In this document: positions 1 to 5,569 of the stretch, one piece after another
Numbering within the stretch: position 1 is the first letter of the stretch
How the letters are laid out: every line of letters starts with the position of its first letter
Origin: Defluviicoccus sp.
GTDB lineage: Bacteria > Pseudomonadota > Alphaproteobacteria > MPNO01
DNA: 6,729 nucleotides
Direction of reading: 5' to 3'
Assembly (NCBI GenBank): GCA_028820945.1
Contig: JAPPHW010000321.1
Coordinates: 1 to 6,729 of the forward strand
The notes under the pieces: model-generated
Told to the model about the DNA's origin: nothing
The model's database searches: none
The model's input: only the letters and a program-made list of their open reading frames with translations
Program-made: the position numbers and the translations under genes

Positions 1-926
1 GTCGCGGCTTCGGGAAAGCAGAGGCCGGTGACGACCTGCGTCCGTTCCGGCGCGAGCGGGCGGAACGACATCCACCACATGCAGTCGAGGGTGAAGACCA
101 GGAACGACGCCGGGTAGAGCCCGATGAAATAGGTGCCTTCGGCCGCGCGCCCTTCGAGGGTCGGTATCGGCGGCAGCGTCCTTTCCGCACCCAGCCTCGC
201 CGCGATCGAACCGTCATGGCGGAACCACGAGCCCGACCAGTTCCCGGACGCCGGCAGCTGCTCGGGAATCTGGTCTTTCAGCGTCCCCCTGTGAACGGTG
301 GCGACATGGTAGCTCTCGCGCTGGTTTTCCAGGCAGAGCTTCCAGTTGCACGCGACGTCGTAGACGCGGCGATGGACGCAGATCATGCGGCCCGGATCGT
401 GGGAACCGAGATAACCCGGCAGATTGCCCAGATGGTTCTCGATCCCCGGGCCGCCCGCGCTGAAGTTGAGGAAGACGAATCCGGACCATTCCGCGACCCG
501 GAGAGAGATCAGCCCGAAATCGGCGGGATCGAAGTTTCTCGCCTTTTCCATTCCGGCCGCGGCGATCAGCCTGCCGTCGAGCCCGTAGCTCCAGCCGTGA
601 TAAGGGCAAAAGATCGCTTTCGCGTTTCCATTCTCGGAGACGAGCCGGGAACCGCGATGCCGGCAGGTGTTGGCGAAGGCCCGGAGAGCGCCATCGTCGT
701 CACGGAGCACGATCGCCGGCATTCCGGCGAGGTCGATTGCGACGTAGTCGCCCGGTTCGGGAACCTCATCCGCGCGGCAAACCAGGTTCCAGTGAACGCA
801 AAAGATGCGCTCCGTCTCCCGCGCGAAGAACGCGGGATCGGTGTAGCACGCCGGCGGCAGCGTCTCGGCTTCGAGGAGGGGAAGGCGGACCTTCGCGTAT
901 AGCGCCGGATCGAACGGTTGCGTCAA
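1..926 (-). CDS. Rieske non-heme iron oxygenase, alpha (catalytic) subunit, C-terminus beyond window
   Basis: Seen: 308 complete codons, open at the left edge. A Rieske [2Fe-2S] centre of form C-x-H-x16-C-x2-H is present (C88, H90, C107, H110), followed by a catalytic domain with N194-W-K and E200-N ahead of H207-x4-H212, two of the mononuclear iron ligands. The third ligand, an Asp near the C-terminus, lies off the window. Family knowledge: such enzymes use NAD(P)H electrons and O2 to dihydroxylate, hydroxylate or demethylate aromatic or quaternary-amine substrates in the cytoplasm. The chosen start is TTG at 926-924, overlapping the upstream stop as TTGA. The first in-frame ATG is M69, too late to keep the conserved N-terminus (L23-P-P, Y28, F33-F). 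No clear Shine-Dalgarno precedes it, so translational coupling is inferred. E204 sits where naphthalene dioxygenase has its bridging Asp. No beta-subunit gene is visible. Family call is firm; substrate unknown. Confidence 0.93.
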   Translation of the reverse strand, partial: MTQPFDPALYAKVRLPLLEAETLPPACYTDPAFFARETERIFCVHWNLVCRADEVPEPGDYVAIDLAGMPAIVLRDDDGALRAFANTCRHRGSRLVSENGNAKAIFCPYHGWSYGLDGRLIAAAGMEKARNFDPADFGLISLRVAEWSGFVFLNFSAGGPGIENHLGNLPGYLGSHDPGRMICVHRRVYDVACNWKLCLENQRESYHVATVHRGTLKDQIPEQLPASGNWSGSWFRHDGSIAARLGAERTLPPIPTLEGRAAEGTYFIGLYPASFLVFTLDCMWWMSFRPLAPERTQVVTGLCFPEAA

Positions 927-1657
927 TGGATCGCGGCGGGAGCCGGGTCGTCCGCGTCGACTCCCGGCAGGACGAGACCGAGCTTGCCTTCGACGACCTC
1001 GCGTGCCCGGCGGACATAGTCCTCGCGCATCGCCTCGTTGGTCCGTTTCTTGATGCCCCACTTGCGGTAGAGCGCGTTGTTGCGCGAGCCCGAGCGTCCG
1101 AAGAAAGGCGGGAACAGGGGGAAGATCCGGTCGATATGACCCTGGATCAAGGCCTTGCCGTCATCGCTCTGGCAGATGTCGGTGCAGAAATTCTCGCCGA
1201 ACTCGGCGTGGAAATGTTCCTCCGGCATGGTCATCCGGGCCAACCTTCGGACCGGATGGAAAGAACACTGTACAAGGTCTTCGACTTGAAGGATTTCCGC
1301 CAGATCCCCCAGCATCTTGATGACGCAGAACTCCTCCCAGGTCTTGAGGTCGAAGTTCATGACGGACAGCGGACTTTTTTCGGTCTTCTCCGGCAGCATG
1401 CGATCCTCGGGGATCCCCATCTCGCGGCCCAGCTCGAAGAAGCGGTAGTGGTGGCCGTATTCCTCCATCACGATCCGGCAGGTCAGCCACTTGGCGTAAG
1501 GCGTAGGCGCGAGCGCGATGGCCGGTTCGTCATAGACCCGCGATCCGTAGAGCTCGTTGATCGCGTGGCTGATCACGATCTTGCGGCAGCACTCCCGGTA
1601 TTCCTCCGGCGCACCGCGAAACGCCTCCACGCTCTCGATCTGCGGAAAGTCGTTCAT
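923..1657 (-). CDS. PaaA-like ferritin-fold diiron oxygenase subunit (phenylacetic acid catabolic protein family)
   Basis: This 244-residue protein resembles the phenylacetyl-CoA epoxidase subunit family (PaaA/PaaC). Two diiron-type E-x2-H motifs are visible: E66-Y-G-H69 within an EEYGHHYRFFELG segment, and E147-H-F-H150 within MPEEHFHAEFGENF. E35 and E121 are candidate partner ligands. The paired motifs suggest a metal-bearing, catalytic PaaA-type subunit rather than the structural PaaC type, which has lost ligands. It is shorter than E. coli PaaA (about 309 aa). Family knowledge: PaaA activates O2 to epoxidise an aryl-CoA ring and normally works with PaaB, PaaC and reductase PaaE; none of the first two is next to this gene. 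Its ATG overlaps the reductase stop as ATGA, with a GGGGAG Shine-Dalgarno four bases upstream. It also overlaps the Rieske gene. Family membership is fairly sure. Being the active oxygenase on a CoA ester is inference from the CoA ligase nearby. Confidence 0.85.
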   Translation of the reverse strand: MNDFPQIESVEAFRGAPEEYRECCRKIVISHAINELYGSRVYDEPAIALAPTPYAKWLTCRIVMEEYGHHYRFFELGREMGIPEDRMLPEKTEKSPLSVMNFDLKTWEEFCVIKMLGDLAEILQVEDLVQCSFHPVRRLARMTMPEEHFHAEFGENFCTDICQSDDGKALIQGHIDRIFPLFPPFFGRSGSRNNALYRKWGIKKRTNEAMREDYVRRAREVVEGKLGLVLPGVDADDPAPAAIH

Positions 1658-2703
1658 GCCGCTCCCCAGCCTGTCCCGCCGCTCGCCTTTTCGGCCTCAG
1701 TATAGAACGCGTCCGCATGGCAGTCCCTGCGGGCGAGACCCAGCGCGAGCAGGCTTTCGGTACAGGTTTCCACCATCGCGGGAGGACCGGCGAGATAGGC
1801 CTTGAACCCGTCGAGGCTGTCGAAGTCGGCGGTGAGCGCGTCGGCAAGCCAGCCGGTGCGCCGGCTGGTCGGGGCGTCCGACTCGGAAAGCACGGTGGCG
1901 GTGCGCAGATTGGGATGTCGCGCCGCGAGGGCGGCGAAATGCTCTTCCAGATATACGTCGCGCTCCGCCCGGGCGCCGAAATAGAGGAACATGTCCTGCC
2001 CGGCACCGCCGGCAAGGGCGCTCTCGGCGATCGACTTGATCGGCGCGAGGCCCGAGCCGCCCGCGACCAGCAGGACCGGCCCGCGGTGGCTCTTCCGGTA
2101 GTGCGCGGATCCCATCGGACCGTTGACCGAGACCCGGTCTCCAACCCTGAGCGTATTCATGACATGACGCGTAACCTGGCCGCCGGCGACGAGGCGGACG
2201 TGGAATTCCAGCCGCGACGCGCCGGGCGGGGACGCCATCGAGAAATCGCGCGCCGGAAGTTCCTCGAAGGCGAGCGCCGCATACTGTCCGGCGGTGAAGT
2301 CGAACGGCCCTCCGCTTTCGATATCGAGCGACAGAATGCGGATATCGTGGGTCGCATGGTCGATCCCGGCGACCCGGCAATCGAGACGCCGGCTCGCATG
2401 TACCGCTTCCTCGTCGGCCTCGGCGGGCTCGACGGTGCAATCCGACCAGGGAACGGAGCGGCAGGCAAGGATCAAGCCCCGGTCCCGCTCTTCCTCGGTG
2501 AGCGCGAACGGGGAGTAGGGGCTCATCTCGACGTCCCCCGAGATCAGATGCGACTTGCATCCCCCGCAATTGCCCGACCGGCATCCGTGCGGGTAGTCGA
2601 TTCCCTGTCCCGACGCGGCCTCGAGGATCGTCCGACCCGCGGGCACGTCGATCCCGGCCCAGCGTTCGCCGCCGGGCTTGTTCAGGCTGACGCGATAGTT
2701 CAT
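1654..2703 (-). CDS. Ferredoxin-NAD(P)H oxidoreductase (N-terminal 2Fe-2S + FAD + NAD domains), oxygenase electron-transfer component
   Basis: The 349-residue protein has three domains. An N-terminal plant-type [2Fe-2S] ferredoxin (about 1-92) carries C41-x4-C46-x2-C49-x31-C81. A flavin domain (about 105-205) has R152-D-F-S155, the usual R-x-[YF]-S flavin motif. An NAD(P)-binding domain (about 208-330) starts at the G215-G-S-G-L-A-P loop and has YFGAR and AGPPAMV late motifs. Family knowledge: this order (BenC, XylZ, DmpP and MmoC type) moves electrons from NAD(P)H through FAD to the iron-sulfur cluster and on to an oxygenase. PaaE has its ferredoxin at the C-terminus, so this is not a PaaE orthologue by architecture. 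It is the first gene of a three-gene overlapping operon, so it may feed the diiron enzyme, the Rieske enzyme or both. The ATG at 2703 gives the typical M-x-Y-R-V start; a longer 410-aa reading would run into the divergent ligase gene and is not supported. Confidence 0.94.
   Translation of the reverse strand: MNYRVSLNKPGGERWAGIDVPAGRTILEAASGQGIDYPHGCRSGNCGGCKSHLISGDVEMSPYSPFALTEEERDRGLILACRSVPWSDCTVEPAEADEEAVHASRRLDCRVAGIDHATHDIRILSLDIESGGPFDFTAGQYAALAFEELPARDFSMASPPGASRLEFHVRLVAGGQVTRHVMNTLRVGDRVSVNGPMGSAHYRKSHRGPVLLVAGGSGLAPIKSIAESALAGGAGQDMFLYFGARAERDVYLEEHFAALAARHPNLRTATVLSESDAPTSRRTGWLADALTADFDSLDGFKAYLAGPPAMVETCTESLLALGLARRDCHADAFYTEAEKASGGTGWGAA
1658..1667 (-). promoter_or_regulatory. 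Ribosome binding site of the PaaA-like gene
   Basis: Reading the minus strand, GGGGAG (1667-1662) lies four bases before the ATG at 1657. It sits inside the last codons of the reductase gene and supports this start alongside the ATGA overlap, so the gene can be initiated both by coupling and independently. Confidence 0.6.
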
Positions 2704-2710
2704 TCCTCCT
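2704..2710 (-). promoter_or_regulatory. Consensus Shine-Dalgarno unusually close to the reductase ATG
   Basis: On the minus strand AGGAGG (2710-2705) is followed by one base and then the ATG at 2703. The motif is perfect but its spacing of one base is far below the usual five to nine. No ATG, GTG or TTG occurs at a better distance downstream. A GTG 12 codons upstream (2739-2737) has no purine-rich leader. The ATG is kept because the protein then begins as its family does. Confidence 0.5.
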
Positions 2711-2732
2711 ATATCGAACCCGGCGCGGGCGA

Positions 2733-2749
2733 TGTCCACCGGCCGGACA
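2733..2749. repeat. Short inverted repeat, candidate operator
   Basis: TGTCC at 2733-2737 and GGACA at 2745-2749 form perfect five-base arms around a seven-base spacer, which itself is part of a CCGGCCGG palindrome (2739-2746). Its position between divergent promoters suits a regulator site. In GC-rich DNA such short symmetry can occur by chance, so the call is weak. Confidence 0.25.
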
Positions 2750-2764
2750 GGGGCACACGGTACG

Positions 2765-4303
2765 ATGCTGATCGGCGAAATCCTCTCCGACGCGGCGGCG
2801 CGCGTCCCGGACAAGGCGGCGATCCGGATGGGCGCGTTCGAGCAGAGCTTCGCGACGCTCGACCTGGCGGCCAACCGGGTCGGCAACGCGCTGCTCGGCG
2901 CGGGCTACGGCCGGGGACGCAATGTCGCGATCCTGTCTTCCAACCGGCCGGAATATGCCGAAATCCACTTCGGCGCGGCGCGCTCGGGCGCGGTGCTGGC
3001 GCATCTGTCGACGCGGATTTCGGATGGAGAGCTGGAGCGGATCGTCGCGGGCACGGATATCGAAGCCGTGTTCGTCGACGAGAGCCTTGCCGGAGAGATC
3101 GCCGGTCTCCAGGAGCGGGTTCCGGGGCTGGAGCGCATCGTCGTCATCGGCGGCGTCGCGCCGGGGGGCGCGGAGCGTTACGGGGACTTCCTTTCCGGCG
3201 CCTCCGACGGCCCGCCTCCGGCCGCCATCACCCCTGGCGATCCTTGCCTGATCAACTTCACCGGCGGCACCACCGGGCTGCCGAAGGGTGTCGTGGCCAG
3301 CCACGAATCGCGGGCGATCGGGTCGGTGCGCGCACGGCGGGAATTCGAACTGAAGGACGACGACGTTTTCTGCTGCTCGACCCCGATGTTCCATATCGCC
3401 GGCCTCCTGGTCTGGTTCCAGACGGGCGTCTTGAACGGCAACACGCAGGTGTTGATGCCGCGCTGGGACGCGGAAGAGTTCATGAGGCTGGTGGAAGAGG
3501 AGGGCGTGACGGCGGCCTTCCTGGTTCCGGCCCAGATCAACGCGGTGATCGGACATCCGTGCTTCTCGGCGAATCGCCTCAAGGAATGGCGCTACTGCAA
3601 TTTCGGCGGCGCGCCGATGCCGAACGCGCTTGCGGAACGGATGATGAAAGCGCTGCCCCATCTCCAATGGGTGGAGCAATACGGCCAATCGGAAACCGGG
3701 AACCTGACCGTCCGGCCGCCCCGGTTCTCGCGCTCCAAGATGGGGAGCGCCGGGCGCCCGTTCAGCGACGTGGAAATCGCGATCTTCGACGGTGAAGACC
3801 GGCCGCTGCCGCCCGGCCGGATCGGCGAGCTGGTCACCCGGGGAACCCACCGGATGCTCGGCTACTACAAGGACGCCGAAGCCACCGCCGAAGTGCTGAC
3901 GGCCGACGGCTGGATTCGCACCGGCGACGTGGGGTATCTCGACGAAGACGGGTTCTTGTTCCTCGTCGACCGGTCGAAGGACATGATCGTCTCGGGCGGC
4001 GAGAACATCTATCCCACGGAAATCGAGGAGGCGCTCTGCCAGCATCCGGCGGTCAACGAATGCGCGGTGTTCGGCATTCCGGACGACCGCTGGGGGGAGG
4101 TGCCGGCGGCGCATGTCGTACTCCAGGCCGATGCCCGAGCCGAGGAGGAGACGCTGATCGCGTTCGTCGCGGACCGAATCGCCCGTCACAAGCGGCCGCG
4201 CCATATCCGTTTCGTCGACTCGATGCCAAGCACTCCCGTCGGCAAGATCCAGAAGAACCTGATCCGCGCGCCCTACTGGAAAGCGCGGGAACGAGTGATC
4301 TGA
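2765..4303 (+). CDS. Acyl/aryl-CoA synthetase (AMP-forming, class I adenylate-forming enzyme)
   Basis: This 512-residue enzyme would activate a carboxylic acid with ATP and then load it onto CoA in the cytoplasm. Visible core motifs are the phosphate loop F165-T-G-G-T-T-G-L-P-K-G175; M208-F-H-I-A-G; Y306-G-Q-S-E-T-G for adenine and substrate binding; T386-G-D388; the hinge region D402-R-S-K-D with G411-G-E-N-I-Y-P; and the C-terminal P-V-G-K494-I-Q-K segment holding the adenylation lysine. All expected catalytic residues are present and the length is normal. The start at 2765 gives M-L-I-G-E-I-L, the usual family beginning. An ATG at 2732 in the same frame would add 11 residues without homology-like character, though the leader of 2765 is also weak (AGGGG, 11 bases away). 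The gene is divergent from the oxygenase operon and 22 bp upstream of the FAH-family gene, so co-transcription is likely. Substrate is not readable; aromatic or cyclic acids are inferred from neighbours. Confidence 0.94.
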   Translation: MLIGEILSDAAARVPDKAAIRMGAFEQSFATLDLAANRVGNALLGAGYGRGRNVAILSSNRPEYAEIHFGAARSGAVLAHLSTRISDGELERIVAGTDIEAVFVDESLAGEIAGLQERVPGLERIVVIGGVAPGGAERYGDFLSGASDGPPPAAITPGDPCLINFTGGTTGLPKGVVASHESRAIGSVRARREFELKDDDVFCCSTPMFHIAGLLVWFQTGVLNGNTQVLMPRWDAEEFMRLVEEEGVTAAFLVPAQINAVIGHPCFSANRLKEWRYCNFGGAPMPNALAERMMKALPHLQWVEQYGQSETGNLTVRPPRFSRSKMGSAGRPFSDVEIAIFDGEDRPLPPGRIGELVTRGTHRMLGYYKDAEATAEVLTADGWIRTGDVGYLDEDGFLFLVDRSKDMIVSGGENIYPTEIEEALCQHPAVNECAVFGIPDDRWGEVPAAHVVLQADARAEEETLIAFVADRIARHKRPRHIRFVDSMPSTPVGKIQKNLIRAPYWKARERVI

Positions 4304-4314
4304 ACACCCGAACC

Positions 4315-4325
4315 GGAGGATAACG
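4315..4325 (+). promoter_or_regulatory. Ribosome binding site of the FAH-family gene
   Basis: GGAGGA at 4315-4320 stands five bases before the ATG at 4326, in the 22-bp gap after the ligase stop. It is the best-placed Shine-Dalgarno in the window and fixes this start. No terminator-like hairpin is seen in the gap, consistent with one transcript. Confidence 0.7.
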
Positions 4326-5330
4326 ATGAATGGAACCGAATTTTCGCTAGCGACCCTTTCCGGCAGACCGGCCGGCTCGTTCGCCGCGATCGTCCTCGGA
4401 GAACGCGCCTTTTCCGTAGCGGGCGTCTATTCCGCCTACAGGGACAGCGCACGCGGCAAGGCCGGCCCTCTCACGGCGACCGGCGACATCCAGGACATGC
4501 TTGAGGGATGGGACCACAATTTCCCGGTTCTCCAGGAGATCGTCGCCTTCATCGAGGATGAGGGTGAGGAGAGCGACCGGTTCGCCGACGTCTCCGCCCC
4601 GATCGACGGGTTGCGCGCGCTGCCGCCGGTCCAGCGGCCGGGCAAGATCTTGAACGCCGCGCAGAACTTCCAGGAACATGTCGACGAGATGATCCGCGCC
4701 GGCAATACGCCCGGAGAGGGTCCGAAATTTACCGGCGACCGGTCGACCTCGATGCCCTATCTGTTTCTGAAGGCGTCTACCGTGCTGGCCGGCGCGAACG
4801 ACGACATCGCCATCCCGCGCGGCATGGAAAGGATCGACTGGGAGGCGGAGATCGCCTGCGCGATCTGGAAGGGCGGCAAGAGAATCGGCGCGGACAAGGC
4901 GCTCGACCATGTCGCCGGATGGATGACCACCAACGACGTCTCATGCCGCGACCTCAACATGCGCCCGGACCGCCCGGCGCTGAAGTCGGACTGGTACGGC
5001 GGCAAGAGCCACGAGAATTTCGCGCCGATGGGGCCGGTGATGGTGCCGAAGGCCTTCGTCGCGGATCACATGAACCTGTTCATCCGGCTCGCGGTCAACG
5101 GCGAGACCAAGCAGGACGGCAACACCTCGCAATTCATCTATACGCCCGAGGAGCAGATCGAATTCGCCTCCAACGTCTCGGGCGTCGAGGTGGGCGATGT
5201 CTTCGTCTGCGGCACCTGCGGCGGCGTCGGGATGGGAACCGGCACCTTCCTCAAGGTCGGCGACACGATGGAAACGGAGGTCGAGGGCCTCGGGAAAATG
5301 ACCAACCGTCTGGTCGAGGATGCGGGCTAG
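4326..5330 (+). CDS. Fumarylacetoacetate hydrolase (FAH) family protein
   Basis: The 334-residue protein has an N-terminal part of about 105 residues and a C-terminal FAH fold. Family signatures seen: N114-F-Q-E-H118, matching the N-Y-x-x-H segment with the catalytic lid histidine; metal ligands E173 and E175 in D-W-E-A-E, and D204 in N-D-V-S; G226-K227-S, the conserved lysine; and near the C-terminus G296-T297 followed by a glycine-rich stretch, F-L-K-x-G-D and a final N-R-L. Family knowledge: these Mg/Mn enzymes cleave C-C bonds of diketo acids, or decarboxylate, hydrate or isomerise ring-cleavage products. Here it probably handles a late intermediate of the pathway begun by the upstream ligase. 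After G-K-S the sequence is H-E-N-F rather than the common F-D-x-F, so substrate contacts may differ. The exact reaction cannot be assigned. Its TAG stop shares CTAG with the convergent gene. Confidence 0.92.
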   Translation: MNGTEFSLATLSGRPAGSFAAIVLGERAFSVAGVYSAYRDSARGKAGPLTATGDIQDMLEGWDHNFPVLQEIVAFIEDEGEESDRFADVSAPIDGLRALPPVQRPGKILNAAQNFQEHVDEMIRAGNTPGEGPKFTGDRSTSMPYLFLKASTVLAGANDDIAIPRGMERIDWEAEIACAIWKGGKRIGADKALDHVAGWMTTNDVSCRDLNMRPDRPALKSDWYGGKSHENFAPMGPVMVPKAFVADHMNLFIRLAVNGETKQDGNTSQFIYTPEEQIEFASNVSGVEVGDVFVCGTCGGVGMGTGTFLKVGDTMETEVEGLGKMTNRLVEDAG

Positions 5331-5569
5331 CTGAACGCCTTGAAGGTGATCAGCGTGAAGGTGTCCTTGACCCCCGGCAGGAGCTGGACCTTTTCGGTGA
5401 CGAAGTGGCCGATGTCCTGGTCGTCGGCCAGGTAGAACTTCATCAACAGGTCGAACTGGCCCGAAATCGAGTGGATTTCCGAGGCCTGTTCGATCTGTTC
5501 GATCGCCTCGGCCGCGACCTTGTAGGACTGGCCCAGCTCGCACTTGACCATGACGAAGATGGTCTGCAT
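5327..5569 (-). CDS. Stand-alone AsnC/Lrp-type ligand-binding (RAM) domain protein
   Basis: The 80-residue protein is a single RAM (regulation of amino acid metabolism) domain, matching the effector-binding half of Lrp/AsnC regulators: an M-Q-T-I-F-V first strand, S-G-Q-F-D-L-L in the middle, and the ending D-T-F-T-L-I-T-F-K-A-F. There is no helix-turn-helix, and no room for one, because the ATG overlaps the upstream helicase stop as TGATG. Family knowledge: RAM domains form dimers to octamers and bind amino acids or similar small molecules at the interface. Stand-alone versions are common and their role is mostly undefined. Possible roles are an effector-binding partner of a full-length Lrp protein or a metabolite sensor. 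It is probably co-transcribed with the helicase. It is convergent with the FAH-family gene, sharing the last four bases. Family call is firm; function is open. Confidence 0.9.
   Translation of the reverse strand: MQTIFVMVKCELGQSYKVAAEAIEQIEQASEIHSISGQFDLLMKFYLADDQDIGHFVTEKVQLLPGVKDTFTLITFKAFS

Larger units (their letters stand above)
2704..2764. promoter_or_regulatory. Divergent intergenic region between reductase operon and CoA-ligase gene
   Basis: Only 61 bp separate the two start codons (28 bp if the ligase began at its earlier ATG, 2732). Promoters for both directions must sit here or reach into the flanking coding sequence. An AT-rich CTATAT patch at 2709-2714 is the only -10-like string I see, and no -35 box at a good distance is visible. 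A short inverted repeat lies at 2733-2749. The role is inferred from the divergent layout. Confidence 0.45.

Noticed and set aside
216..902. A 228-codon plus-strand frame antisense to the Rieske gene
   Set aside because: The minus strand carries clear Rieske and iron-ligand motifs; this frame shows none of a known family.
1654..2703. Assignment of the reductase as PaaE
   Set aside because: PaaE has its [2Fe-2S] domain at the C-terminus. Here C41, C46, C49 and C81 lie at the N-terminus.
2704..2886. A 61-residue N-terminal extension of the reductase (410-aa version)
   Set aside because: It would overlap the divergent ligase coding sequence, and the ferredoxin domain begins naturally at the ATG at 2703.
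1717..3795. A 692-codon open frame on the plus strand across the same region
   Set aside because: It is antisense to the reductase and then out of frame with the ligase, whose catalytic motifs are intact in another frame. Its composition is low-complexity and basic.
1697..4204. An 835-codon open frame on the minus strand spanning the reductase, the divergent gap and the ligase
   Set aside because: It runs out of frame through two well-supported genes, has no family-like motifs and is rich in Arg, Gly and Ala, as expected for a shadow frame in GC-rich DNA.
4304..4325. A possible terminator or promoter between the ligase and FAH genes
   Set aside because: The 22-bp gap holds only a Shine-Dalgarno; no hairpin, T-run or promoter-like hexamers were seen.
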